Below are positions 1-6,379 of a stretch of DNA of 11,684 nt, one piece after another. The first letter of the stretch is position 1; the number at the start of each line of letters is the position of its first letter. Made by a program: the position numbers and the translations under genes. This stretch comes from MWH-TA3 sp044353905 (GTDB lineage: Bacteria; Actinomycetota; Actinomycetes; Actinomycetales; Microbacteriaceae), in NCBI GenBank assembly GCA_044353905.1, contig JBILBA010000029.1:1-11684 (forward strand), in the 5' to 3' direction. Under the pieces are notes generated by a model, which was given only the letters and a program-made list of their open reading frames with translations, searched no databases and was not told the DNA's origin.

Positions 1-121
1 ACCGCACGGTATCGTGGTATTCACACCACACGGCGATGGGATTTCACCGTGTGTTAGCGAGTTGTTAGAGCGGAGTTCACCCTGCTCTGGTTCGTTAAGA
101 GGACTGATTGAGAGGGTAGCC
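1..121 (+). promoter_or_regulatory. phoU upstream region with TTCAC repeats and an inverted repeat
   Basis: This leader has no gene of its own that I can support. TTCAC occurs at 20, 43 and 76, all on the plus strand, and the last sits in GTTCACCC (75-82), which resembles the repeat unit of actinobacterial PhoP (PHO) boxes. The spacing (23 and 33 nt) is not the clean 11-nt periodicity expected of a strong PHO box. An inverted repeat CACACGG (27-33) / CCGTGTG (47-53) with a 13-nt loop is also present; it could be an operator or the end of an upstream transcript. A role in phosphate control of phoU is inference. Confidence 0.25.
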
Positions 122-781
122 ATGCGTGAGATGTTCGATCTGGAATTGGAATTAGTCCAAGAGCGAATCGTTGAGATTGCTGACAGTGTGTTCAGCATCG
201 TCACGGATGCCTCGATGGCCTTCTTGGAAGCGGACGTTAAGGCAGCGGATCGAGCCCTCGTTGGCGCAGAGGTTGTCAGCGAAAAGGCGTTATCGCTGGA
301 CGAACTCGTCATTCGCACGCTCGCCCTCCATGCACCCGTTGCACGGGATCTGCGGATTTTGGTTTCAACTCTTCGCATTTCGGCATCACTCGAACGAATG
401 GCCGCACTTGCGTCGCACATCGCGACCATTGCGCGGTTCCGCTTCCCGGATTCTGCTGTGCCGGAAGCCTTGTCTGACACCTTTGAAGAAATGGCGCGGC
501 TCGATATTCGGTTGTGCAAGAAACTCGTCAAACTCCTCAAAAACACGTCGGTCGACCTCGCTCGCTCGATTCAGGCCGCGGACGAACGAGTTGACGAGCT
601 TCACCGCGAGGTGTTTGAAATCGTCCTTGACAAGAAGTGGAAAGAGAAAGCCGTTCAGACGGTCGACGTGACGCTCGCGAGTCGATACTTCGAGCGCATC
701 GCTGATCACGTTGTCGATATCTCGTCAAAGGTCAGCTACCTGACCACTGCCGACTGGTCGGACAACGACCTCGACGACTAG
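122..781 (+). CDS. phoU: Phosphate transport/signalling regulator PhoU (PhoY-like)
   Basis: The 219-aa protein is a cytoplasmic all-helical PhoU, which links the Pst phosphate transporter to the PhoR-type sensor kinase and represses the Pho regulon when phosphate is plentiful. It has the usual two repeated three-helix bundles. The motif ERMAALASHIA (about residues 91-101) closes the first bundle and FERIADHVVDIS the second; both match the metal-binding ER(x)nD/H signatures of the family. The first motif has Ala where many homologues have Asp, but as far as I recall mycobacterial PhoY proteins are similar. The reading frame is open from a GTG at 14, but ATG 122 is preferred. It follows GAGAGGG (110-116) with 5-nt spacing, and MREMFDLEL matches the usual PhoU N-terminus. 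No pst or phoR gene is visible. The stop overlaps the convergent acetyltransferase stop. Confidence 0.92.
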   Translation: MREMFDLELELVQERIVEIADSVFSIVTDASMAFLEADVKAADRALVGAEVVSEKALSLDELVIRTLALHAPVARDLRILVSTLRISASLERMAALASHIATIARFRFPDSAVPEALSDTFEEMARLDIRLCKKLVKLLKNTSVDLARSIQAADERVDELHREVFEIVLDKKWKEKAVQTVDVTLASRYFERIADHVVDISSKVSYLTTADWSDNDLDD

Positions 782-1050
782 CGCGTTGTCAGCGCCTCGA
801 ACTCGGGGTGCCGGCGAATCACGACGGGGATGAACGGGCACACTCCGACAATTCGATGTTCGGTGTTGTCGCGGAACCACTCGAGCACGGAAACCACGAG
901 GTCCGTGCCAGCACCCGTGTTGCGCATGGTCGGAAGGACCTCTGTGTGGAACAGGCGGGCTACGCCGTCCGTGACCTCGAAATCCACCCATCCGACGGCA
1001 ACGCCATCACGCAGACCGGTGATGCGTTCCTCTTCAACCTGTAACTCCAT
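778..1050 (-). CDS. Small GNAT-family N-acetyltransferase (YjdJ-like)
   Basis: This 90-aa protein is a minimal GNAT fold of the kind found in stand-alone 'YjdJ/CG' acetyltransferases, which are typically 80-100 aa. Characteristic stretches are the central strand LFHTEVLPTMRNTGAG, holding the acetyl-CoA-binding turn (RxxGxG replaced by RNTGAG), and the C-terminal CPFIPVVIRRHPEF, close to the family's CPFxxxYIRRHPEY. The acceptor substrate is unknown for the family. The frame is open further upstream to 1437, but the start at 1050 is fixed by a perfect AGGAGG Shine-Dalgarno at 1060-1055 with 4-nt spacing, and upstream sequence does not resemble the family. It is transcribed towards phoU, and the stop codons of the two genes overlap. 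Confidence 0.88.
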   Translation of the reverse strand: MELQVEEERITGLRDGVAVGWVDFEVTDGVARLFHTEVLPTMRNTGAGTDLVVSVLEWFRDNTEHRIVGVCPFIPVVIRRHPEFEALTTR

Positions 1051-1054
1051 CACT

Positions 1055-1060
1055 CCTCCT
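1055..1060 (-). promoter_or_regulatory. Shine-Dalgarno site of the GNAT gene
   Basis: Read on the minus strand this is AGGAGG, a full anti-16S match, 4 nt before the ATG at 1050. It decides the start against the longer open frame that reaches 1437. Confidence 0.8.
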
Positions 1061-1141
1061 AGAGCGCCACGGTGGCCGCGTCGGCCGGCGAGATGTTTTT
1101 TCCGACGGTCGAGTGAGGCACGACGGTAAGCATACGCCCGA

Positions 1142-1147
1142 TAATCT
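1142..1147 (+). promoter_or_regulatory. Putative -10 element, probably leaderless start of the carboxypeptidase
   Basis: TAATCT ends 6 nt before ATG 1154, so transcription should begin at or next to the start codon. The only purine-rich stretch, GAGG at 1149-1152, is one base from the ATG and too close to act as a ribosome site. Together these suggest a leaderless mRNA, common in actinobacteria. No convincing -35 is visible. Confidence 0.4.
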
Positions 1148-1153
1148 TGAGGC

Positions 1154-1921
1154 ATGACTCTCGCACGGGCACTCCCTCTTCTTCTTGCCTTTATCCTCGC
1201 GGGTTGTGTTTCGACGACACCGGCGCATTCAGAGATCCCTGCGCCGACGCAAAAGCCGTCGGCCGCTTCCGCGCTCACACCTGTGCCAATTCCGGCACCA
1301 ACGGTTGCAACGTTCGATATGACACTGCATTCAATCGACGAGGCGGATTCACTCTGGGTCGTCGCTGACAAGCTGCGTCGCCTCACACCGAAGCGGTACG
1401 TGCCGTCCGGACTCAAAACGCTTGACGTTCCGCACACGTATAGCCCAACGCTCCGGAGTGACGCGGCGAAAGCGTATCTGAAAATGTTCCGAGCGGCGAG
1501 GAAAGATGGGGTGAACCTCGTCTTTCAGAGCGGTTACCGTTCCTATTCCGTCCAGGTTTCGGTCTACAACGGCTGGGTTGCTTCGTTGGGTCGGAAGGCG
1601 GCGGATTTGCAAAGCGCACGTCCCGGCTACTCCGAGCACCAGACAGGGTTGTCGGTCGACATCGCCTCGGCCTCCGGGAGCTGCACAATTCAGTCGTGTT
1701 TTGCGAAGACCCGTGAGGGCAAGTGGTTGACCAAAAACGCGTGGCAATTCGGTTGGCACTTGCGTTACCCCAAGGGAAAGACGTCGATCACGGGGTACAA
1801 GTATGAGCCGTGGCATTGGCGATACGTCGGTAAAGAACTCGCGGCAGAGCTTCACCTCACACCGAAAATCACGATGGAAGAGTTTTTTGGCCTACCCCCA
1901 GCCCCTGACTATGCACGCTAA
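1154..1921 (+). CDS. Lipoprotein D-alanyl-D-alanine carboxypeptidase, VanY/M15B family
   Basis: The 255-aa product trims the terminal D-Ala from peptidoglycan stem peptides outside the membrane. Residues 1-18 form a lipoprotein signal peptide with lipobox L15-A16-G17-C18, so the mature protein should be anchored by lipidated Cys18. A Pro/Ala/Thr-rich linker of about 30 residues precedes the catalytic domain. The M15B signatures are all present: SGYRSY (126-131), SEHQTGLSVDI (160-170) supplying zinc ligands His162 and Asp169, and EPWHWR (218-223) with catalytic Glu218 and third zinc ligand His221. Cys177 and Cys182 could form a disulfide. The length is normal for the family. Substrate (D-Ala-D-Ala versus other termini) cannot be told from sequence; with no vanH/A/X genes nearby a housekeeping wall-remodelling role is more likely than glycopeptide resistance. 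Confidence 0.92.
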   Translation: MTLARALPLLLAFILAGCVSTTPAHSEIPAPTQKPSAASALTPVPIPAPTVATFDMTLHSIDEADSLWVVADKLRRLTPKRYVPSGLKTLDVPHTYSPTLRSDAAKAYLKMFRAARKDGVNLVFQSGYRSYSVQVSVYNGWVASLGRKAADLQSARPGYSEHQTGLSVDIASASGSCTIQSCFAKTREGKWLTKNAWQFGWHLRYPKGKTSITGYKYEPWHWRYVGKELAAELHLTPKITMEEFFGLPPAPDYAR

Positions 1922-1948
1922 CGCTCTGTAGCGCGCGGTCGCGGGCGA

Positions 1949-1954
1949 TAGTCT
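1949..1954 (+). promoter_or_regulatory. Putative -10 element upstream of pheA
   Basis: TAGTCT lies in the 63-nt gap between the carboxypeptidase and pheA and resembles the TAATCT and TAGACT elements at 1142 and 5011. The predicted start would leave a short leader carrying the ribosome site at 1973-1979. No clear -35 is seen. It would drive pheA-serS-HAD. Confidence 0.4.
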
Positions 1955-1984
1955 GGAAACGAAACGTCAGTGAAAGGAGCCGAC

Positions 1985-2908
1985 ATGACATACGCCTATT
2001 TAGGACCTGTTGGCACCTTCACGTGGACTGCTCTTGGGCAAGTCCCCGAGGCGGTAGGCGCCGAATGGCTCCCCGTAAACAATGTCGGTGAGGCACTATC
2101 TGCGGTGATCGACGGTCGAGCAGAGGCGGCGATGATTGCCGTTGAGAACTCGATCGAAGGTGGCGTCAGTGCCGCGCAGGATGCGCTGGCCCAGTCCACG
2201 GGGTTGCAGATTCTCGGCGAATATCTTGTGCCCGTCAATTTCGATGTTGTCGTCCGCCCCGGAACGACGCTCGCCGACATTCGTGTCGTGATTGCACACC
2301 CCGTCGCATACGCACAGTGCCGCCGCTGGCTTGAGGCGAACGTTCCGCAGCACGAACATCTCCCCGCGACATCCAACGTTGCTGCTGCTCATGAACTCGT
2401 CGACGGCGCTCGCGGCGACGCGGCGATTGCTCCAGCTGGTTTTGATTCGCACGTAGACCTCGCGACCCTCGACTCGGGAATCGGCGACAATCCGTCGGCA
2501 GTGACACGTTTTGTGCTGATTGGACGTCGTCGCCCGATTGCCCCGCGCACCGGAACCGACAAGACGACGGTCATCGTCGAACTCCCTGACGACCGGCCGG
2601 GTGGTTTGCTCGAGATGCTGGAACAGTTTGCGACTCGCGGAGTCAACCTGTCGCTACTCGAGTCGCGACCAATCGGCGATTCGCTCGGGCGGTACCGATT
2701 CGTGATCGACATTGACGGGCACATCGAAGACGAACGTGTCGCCGACGCACTTCTCGGGCTCAAGCGCTACAGCCCCGGCTTGCAGTTCCTTGGTTCATAC
2801 CATCGCGCGGACGGTCACGTTCCGATCGTGCCTGAACAGTATTCCGACGCTGCGTTCGTCGACGCCCGCGGCTGGCTCGATCGTTTGGTCGCCGGAGGAG
2901 AAGCGTAA
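1985..2908 (+). CDS. pheA: Prephenate dehydratase
   Basis: The 307-aa enzyme converts prephenate to phenylpyruvate, the committed step to phenylalanine, in the cytoplasm. The dehydratase domain covers about residues 1-180: it opens with YLGPVGTFT and closes with the catalytic Thr-Arg-Phe triad (T174-R175-F176). A C-terminal ACT regulatory domain (about 193-275) has RPGGLLEML and the ESRP motif (226-229), which form the phenylalanine-binding site, so feedback inhibition is expected. There is no chorismate mutase domain, as is usual for actinobacterial PheA. The frame is open from a GTG at 1970, but ATG 1985 is preferred because AAAGGAG (1973-1979) lies 5 nt before it and the family starts with MxYAYLGP. 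It is followed after 2 nt by serS. Confidence 0.95.
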   Translation: MTYAYLGPVGTFTWTALGQVPEAVGAEWLPVNNVGEALSAVIDGRAEAAMIAVENSIEGGVSAAQDALAQSTGLQILGEYLVPVNFDVVVRPGTTLADIRVVIAHPVAYAQCRRWLEANVPQHEHLPATSNVAAAHELVDGARGDAAIAPAGFDSHVDLATLDSGIGDNPSAVTRFVLIGRRRPIAPRTGTDKTTVIVELPDDRPGGLLEMLEQFATRGVNLSLLESRPIGDSLGRYRFVIDIDGHIEDERVADALLGLKRYSPGLQFLGSYHRADGHVPIVPEQYSDAAFVDARGWLDRLVAGGEA

Positions 2909-2910
2909 GG

Positions 2911-4176
2911 ATGATCGACTCCACGCTTCTGCGAGCCGAACCCGACGTTGTTCGCGCTTCACTCGTCGCTCGAGGTGACGACCCCTCTGTCGTCGACGCT
3001 GCACTCACGGCCGACCAGGCGCGTCGCGACGCCATCTCGGCGTTCGAGAAACTTCGGGCCGAGCAAAACGCGCACGGCAAACTCGTCGCGGCCGCACCCA
3101 AGGAAGAAAAGGCCGCTCTTGTTGCCGCCGCTCAAGACCTGTCCGAACGGGTGAAGGCGGCCGAAAAGTCGGCATCCGAAGCCGGCGAGGAATTCAAGCG
3201 CGTTGCTGGCGGCATCGGAAACATCATTATCAACGGCGTACCCGCGGGCGGCGAAGACAATTTCGTCACCCTCCGCGAGGTCGGCTCAATCCCGACGTTC
3301 GACTTCGAACCGCGCGACCATCTCGAACTTGGGGAAATGCTGGGCGCCATCGATACCGTTCGCGGCACCAAGGTGTCGGGTTCGCGTTTCTATTTCCTGT
3401 CCGGAATAGGCGCTCGACTCGAAATCGCACTCATGTCGCTCGCGCTGGACCGCGCGCTCGCGGCCGGATTTACGCCGCTCATTACCCCGACCCTGGTCAG
3501 CCCCGCGATCATGCAGGGGACGGGATTTCTCGGCGCACACTCGGACGAGATCTATTACTTGCCCGCGGATGACTTGTATTTGACGGGAACCAGCGAAGTC
3601 GCGCTGGCGGGATTTCACGCCGACGAGATCATCGATCTTGCCGCCGGTCCCAAGCGTTATGCCGGTTGGTCAACGTGTTACCGCCGCGAAGCAGGCTCGT
3701 ACGGCAAAGACACCCGAGGAATTCTGCGCGTTCACCAATTCAACAAGCTCGAGATGTTTTCGTATTGTGCCCCCGGCGAAGCGGAGGCCGAGCACGACCG
3801 TCTCGTTGCATGGCAAGAAGAGATGATGGGCCTGCTCGGATTGGCGTATCGCGTGATTGATGTTGCTGCGGGTGACCTCGGCTCGTCGGCCGCCCGAAAG
3901 TTCGATATCGAAGCGTGGATCCCGACCCAGGGCACGTATCGCGAACTCACCTCGACGTCGAACTGTACGACGTACCAGGCTCGACGCCTCAACATTCGAC
4001 ACCGTCCAGACGGCGGGTCAACCGAGACGGTTGCAACACTGAACGGAACGCTCGCGACGACCCGCTGGCTTGTTGCAATTCTTGAGACACACCAGAACGC
4101 GGACGGATCGGTGACGATACCCGATGCACTTCGTCCGTACCTCGGCGGCCTTGCCGTCGCGGAGCCCCTTTCGTGA
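2911..4176 (+). CDS. serS: Seryl-tRNA synthetase
   Basis: The 421-aa class II synthetase charges tRNA-Ser (and tRNA-Sec where present) with serine. Residues 1 to about 105 form the N-terminal helical arm that grips the long variable arm of tRNA-Ser. The catalytic core follows: TGTSEVAL, motif 2 YRREAGSYGKDTRGILRVHQ (substrate and ATP contacts) and an EYRELTSTSNCTTYQARR-type serine-binding stretch, here with TYRELTS. A degenerate motif 3, NGTLATTRWLVAILE, is near the C-terminus. The length is normal. The start is 2 nt after the pheA stop, with GGAGGAG at 2894-2900. The stop overlaps the next gene. Two serine tRNA genes lie downstream, at 5024 and 7296. Confidence 0.97.
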   Translation: MIDSTLLRAEPDVVRASLVARGDDPSVVDAALTADQARRDAISAFEKLRAEQNAHGKLVAAAPKEEKAALVAAAQDLSERVKAAEKSASEAGEEFKRVAGGIGNIIINGVPAGGEDNFVTLREVGSIPTFDFEPRDHLELGEMLGAIDTVRGTKVSGSRFYFLSGIGARLEIALMSLALDRALAAGFTPLITPTLVSPAIMQGTGFLGAHSDEIYYLPADDLYLTGTSEVALAGFHADEIIDLAAGPKRYAGWSTCYRREAGSYGKDTRGILRVHQFNKLEMFSYCAPGEAEAEHDRLVAWQEEMMGLLGLAYRVIDVAAGDLGSSAARKFDIEAWIPTQGTYRELTSTSNCTTYQARRLNIRHRPDGGSTETVATLNGTLATTRWLVAILETHQNADGSVTIPDALRPYLGGLAVAEPLS

Positions 4177-4991
4177 TGGCGGAACGTCCAGAACCGTGGT
4201 TGGTCGCCATCGACATTGACGGCACTCTCATCTCTGACTACGGAGCCCTCAATCCGGGGACCACCACAGAAGTCAGGCGACTCGTGGATGCAGGTCACCA
4301 CGTCACCATCGCGACCGGTCGTTCCGTTCCCATGACTCTTCCGTTCATCGACCAATTGGGAATCTCGCCGGAATACGTGGTCTCTGCGAATGGCGCGATT
4401 ATCGTCCGTCGAGACGAGGCGCACCCGATGGGGTACGCGCGGGACACCGTTGAGTTGTTCGATCCGGGTCTCGTGCTTCGCGAGATTCACAACACAATTC
4501 CGGACGCCCATTACGCCGTCGAAGACGAGACGGGCTTGCTGCGCTACATCGGCTGGTTCCCCGAAACGGGCGTGAATATGCACACCCAAAAGATGGAGTC
4601 GTTCGAGGAGCTGTTGACCGATCAAGCCACCCGCGTGGTCGTCATCGCACCCAACTCCCGACAGGACTATTTCACCGACGTCGTCGACATGCTTGGACTG
4701 CACAAGGTGACATATTCAATCGGTTACACATCGTGGCTCGATATCGGGCCGCAAGGGGTAAACAAGGCGACAGCGCTCGAGAAGGTTCGCGAACGATGGG
4801 GAATACCTCGAAGCCGAGTGATGGCAATCGGTGACGGTCGAAATGACATCGACATGCTCGAATGGGCCGGAGAATTCGGGCGCGGGATTGCGATGGGTCA
4901 AGCACCGGAAGAAGTGCGGAACGCGGCGAGTGAATTGACGCTCGACGAGTCGGAAGGCGGGCTCCCGTCGGCTTTAGCGACACTCGACTAA
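4173..4991 (+). CDS. HAD-superfamily phosphatase, Cof type (IIB)
   Basis: The 272-aa protein is a cytoplasmic HAD hydrolase of the Cof/YidA class, which dephosphorylates small phosphorylated metabolites such as sugar phosphates or nucleotides. All four motifs are present: DIDGT (14-18; Asp14 nucleophile, Asp16 acid/base), T48 in TIATGR, Lys198 in NKATAL, and GDGRNDIDM (220-228) with the Mg-binding aspartates. The C2B cap lies between motifs II and III. The start is ambiguous: GTG 4173 overlaps the serS stop by 4 nt and has GGAG (4161-4164) at a good 8-nt distance, while ATG 4176 overlaps the stop by 1 nt at 11-nt distance. Translational coupling to serS is likely. The natural substrate is unknown. 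Confidence 0.9.
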   Translation: MMAERPEPWLVAIDIDGTLISDYGALNPGTTTEVRRLVDAGHHVTIATGRSVPMTLPFIDQLGISPEYVVSANGAIIVRRDEAHPMGYARDTVELFDPGLVLREIHNTIPDAHYAVEDETGLLRYIGWFPETGVNMHTQKMESFEELLTDQATRVVVIAPNSRQDYFTDVVDMLGLHKVTYSIGYTSWLDIGPQGVNKATALEKVRERWGIPRSRVMAIGDGRNDIDMLEWAGEFGRGIAMGQAPEEVRNAASELTLDESEGGLPSALATLD

Positions 4992-5010
4992 CCCACCCGA
5001 TTCACTCGGT

Positions 5011-5016
5011 TAGACT
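5011..5016 (+). promoter_or_regulatory. Putative -10 element of tRNA-Ser(UGA)
   Basis: TAGACT ends 7 nt before the first base of the tRNA, the right distance for transcription to begin at or just before the mature 5' end. No strong -35 is seen. It may also drive the LCP gene that follows. Confidence 0.45.
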
Positions 5017-5023
5017 TAATGAC

Positions 5024-5111
5024 GGAGGGCTGTCCGAGAGGCCGATGGAGCTGGTCTTGAAAACCAGTGGGCAGCAATGTCTCGTGGGTTCGAATCCCAC
5101 GCCCTCCGCCA
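5024..5111 (+). tRNA. tRNA-Ser (anticodon UGA)
   Basis: The gene folds into a complete class II cloverleaf. The acceptor stem pairs GGAGGGC (5024-5030) with GCCCTCC (5101-5107), followed by discriminator G5108 and an encoded CCA (5109-5111). The D stem is TCC/GGA. The anticodon stem CTGGT (5051-5055) / ACCAG (5063-5067) holds loop CTTGAAA with anticodon TGA at 5058-5060. A long variable arm, as expected for serine, precedes the T arm GTGGG-TTCGAAT-CCCAC. It reads UCA and, by wobble, other UCN codons. It is near serS and immediately upstream of the LCP gene. Confidence 0.97.
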
Positions 5112-5129
5112 CAAACATTCAGGAGAACA

Positions 5130-6338
5130 GTGACCGAACCGAAGCAAACCGCACCGACCGAGCCTTCGCCTCGTCACGCGGCACGGTCTGTTCGTCGGCC
5201 GTGGGGAACGATCCTGCGTGTTATCGGGTTATCGCTCGCGGTTGTGATGGTGTCATCCGCATCGATCGCGGGAATCGTCGCTTGGAAGATTACGTCGTCA
5301 ATCGACTCCGTTTCATTGGCCGGTGAAGACGGCACTGTGGAAGAAATCAAGCTTTCGGGAATCGGCGCAATGAAAGGCGCATTCAACGTTCTCATTGTCG
5401 GTTCGGACACTCGTGACAATCAGCGCGCAAAGTTTGGCGGGGCTGCAGCCGGCGCGACACTGAACGATGTCAACATCGTCGTGCACGTTTCCGAAGACCA
5501 CTCGCGCGCGGTCGCAGTGTCGATTCCACGAGACATGGTCATCCCAATCCCTTCGTGCCCTCGCGAGGATGGTTCCGGAATGAACTCGGGAATGTCGGCA
5601 CAACCCATCAACGTCGCGCTGTCGTACGGTGGACTTGCCTGTGCTGTCCTCACCGCCGAAGCATTGACGGGACTCAAGATCAAGTACGCCGGCCTCATCA
5701 CGTTTAAGGGTGTTGCCTCGCTGGCGACCGCGATTGGCGGCGTCGATGTGTGTGTCAATGCCGCGGTGAACGATCGGTACACCGGACTCAAGTTTCCGAA
5801 AAAGGGCACGTACAACATCTCTGGCTGGGAAGCGCTTGCATTCCTGCGTTCGCGCCACGGTGTTGGTGACGGGTCCGACCTCGGACGTATCTCTTCGCAA
5901 CAGGTCTATCTCTCATCGCTCGTTCGAAAGGTCCAAGACGAAGGAGTGTTGCTCGATCCGGCCAAGGTCTATGGTCTCGCGTCCGTCGCCGCTAGTTCCA
6001 TGACGTTGTCGAACTCGCTCTCGAGCCTCGACACCATGGTCGCCATGGCTCTGGTGCTTAAAGACATCCCTCGCGAGAACATCCTTTTTATTCAATACCC
6101 GAGCACGACCGGTGTTGGCGGTGTTTATGCGGGGAAGGTCGCGCCGCTGACCGACTTGGCCAACACACTGTTCTCGGCCATCCGCAAGGACAAGGCGTTC
6201 CGTCTTGACAAGGACGCAACCGGTGTCGGATCCGAAGTCAAGGGCAAAGCGAAGAAAACGGGATCCGGCAAGTTGTTGCCAGGAATCAAGGGACAGTCCG
6301 CTGCGCAAAACACCTGCTCGGTGTCATACGCCTTCTAG
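5130..6338 (+). CDS. LytR-CpsA-Psr (LCP) family glycopolymer-peptidoglycan transferase
   Basis: The 402-aa membrane protein belongs to the LCP family, which moves wall glycopolymers (teichoic acids, arabinogalactan, capsule) from lipid carriers to peptidoglycan on the outer face of the membrane. A short basic cytoplasmic tail (1-29) precedes one transmembrane helix (about 30-50). The LCP domain follows: NVLIVGSDTR (87-95, with Asp93), SIPRD with Arg134, FLRSRH (239-243; Arg240 and Arg242) and DLGRISSQQ with Arg253. These Arg/Asp residues bind the polyprenyl pyrophosphate. No LytR_C domain is evident; the tail is Lys/Gly-rich and ends with a Cys near the C-terminus. The open frame begins at 5067 inside the tRNA, so GTG 5130 with AGGAG at 5121-5125 is taken as start. 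The downstream paralogs and glycosyltransferase suggest a glycan locus. Confidence 0.93.
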   Translation: MTEPKQTAPTEPSPRHAARSVRRPWGTILRVIGLSLAVVMVSSASIAGIVAWKITSSIDSVSLAGEDGTVEEIKLSGIGAMKGAFNVLIVGSDTRDNQRAKFGGAAAGATLNDVNIVVHVSEDHSRAVAVSIPRDMVIPIPSCPREDGSGMNSGMSAQPINVALSYGGLACAVLTAEALTGLKIKYAGLITFKGVASLATAIGGVDVCVNAAVNDRYTGLKFPKKGTYNISGWEALAFLRSRHGVGDGSDLGRISSQQVYLSSLVRKVQDEGVLLDPAKVYGLASVAASSMTLSNSLSSLDTMVAMALVLKDIPRENILFIQYPSTTGVGGVYAGKVAPLTDLANTLFSAIRKDKAFRLDKDATGVGSEVKGKAKKTGSGKLLPGIKGQSAAQNTCSVSYAF

Positions 6339-6340
6339 GA
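6337..6340 (+). promoter_or_regulatory. Possible ribosome site for the first sulfotransferase-like gene
   Basis: AGGA overlaps the LCP stop codon (TAG 6336-6338). It lies 6 nt before ATC 6347 and 3 nt before GTC 6344, the codons where homology to the sister genes begins, but 39 nt before the first canonical start, ATG 6380. Its position supports initiation upstream of 6380, or an ancestral start that has been lost. Confidence 0.3.
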
Positions 6341-6379
6341 ATCGTCATCGGCGTCCGCATCGTTCTCCTCATCGGTCCC

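Noticed and set aside
14..121. Extended phoU start at GTG 14
   Set aside because: The extra 36 residues do not resemble PhoU, while ATG 122 has a good ribosome site and the family N-terminus.
1051..1437. N-terminal extension of the minus-strand acetyltransferase
   Set aside because: It overlaps the carboxypeptidase signal peptide and catalytic-domain start, lacks homology, and AGGAGG fixes the start at 1050.
1154..1921. Carboxypeptidase as a vancomycin-resistance VanY
   Set aside because: No vanR/S/H/A/X genes are nearby; M15B lipoproteins are ordinary wall enzymes in actinobacteria.
3732..4703. Minus-strand open frame of 323 codons across serS and the HAD gene
   Set aside because: It spans the junction of two well-supported plus-strand genes and its translation looks like a codon-bias shadow.
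5067..5129. LCP frame open from GTG 5067
   Set aside because: This start is inside the tRNA-Ser gene; GTG 5130 with AGGAG fits.
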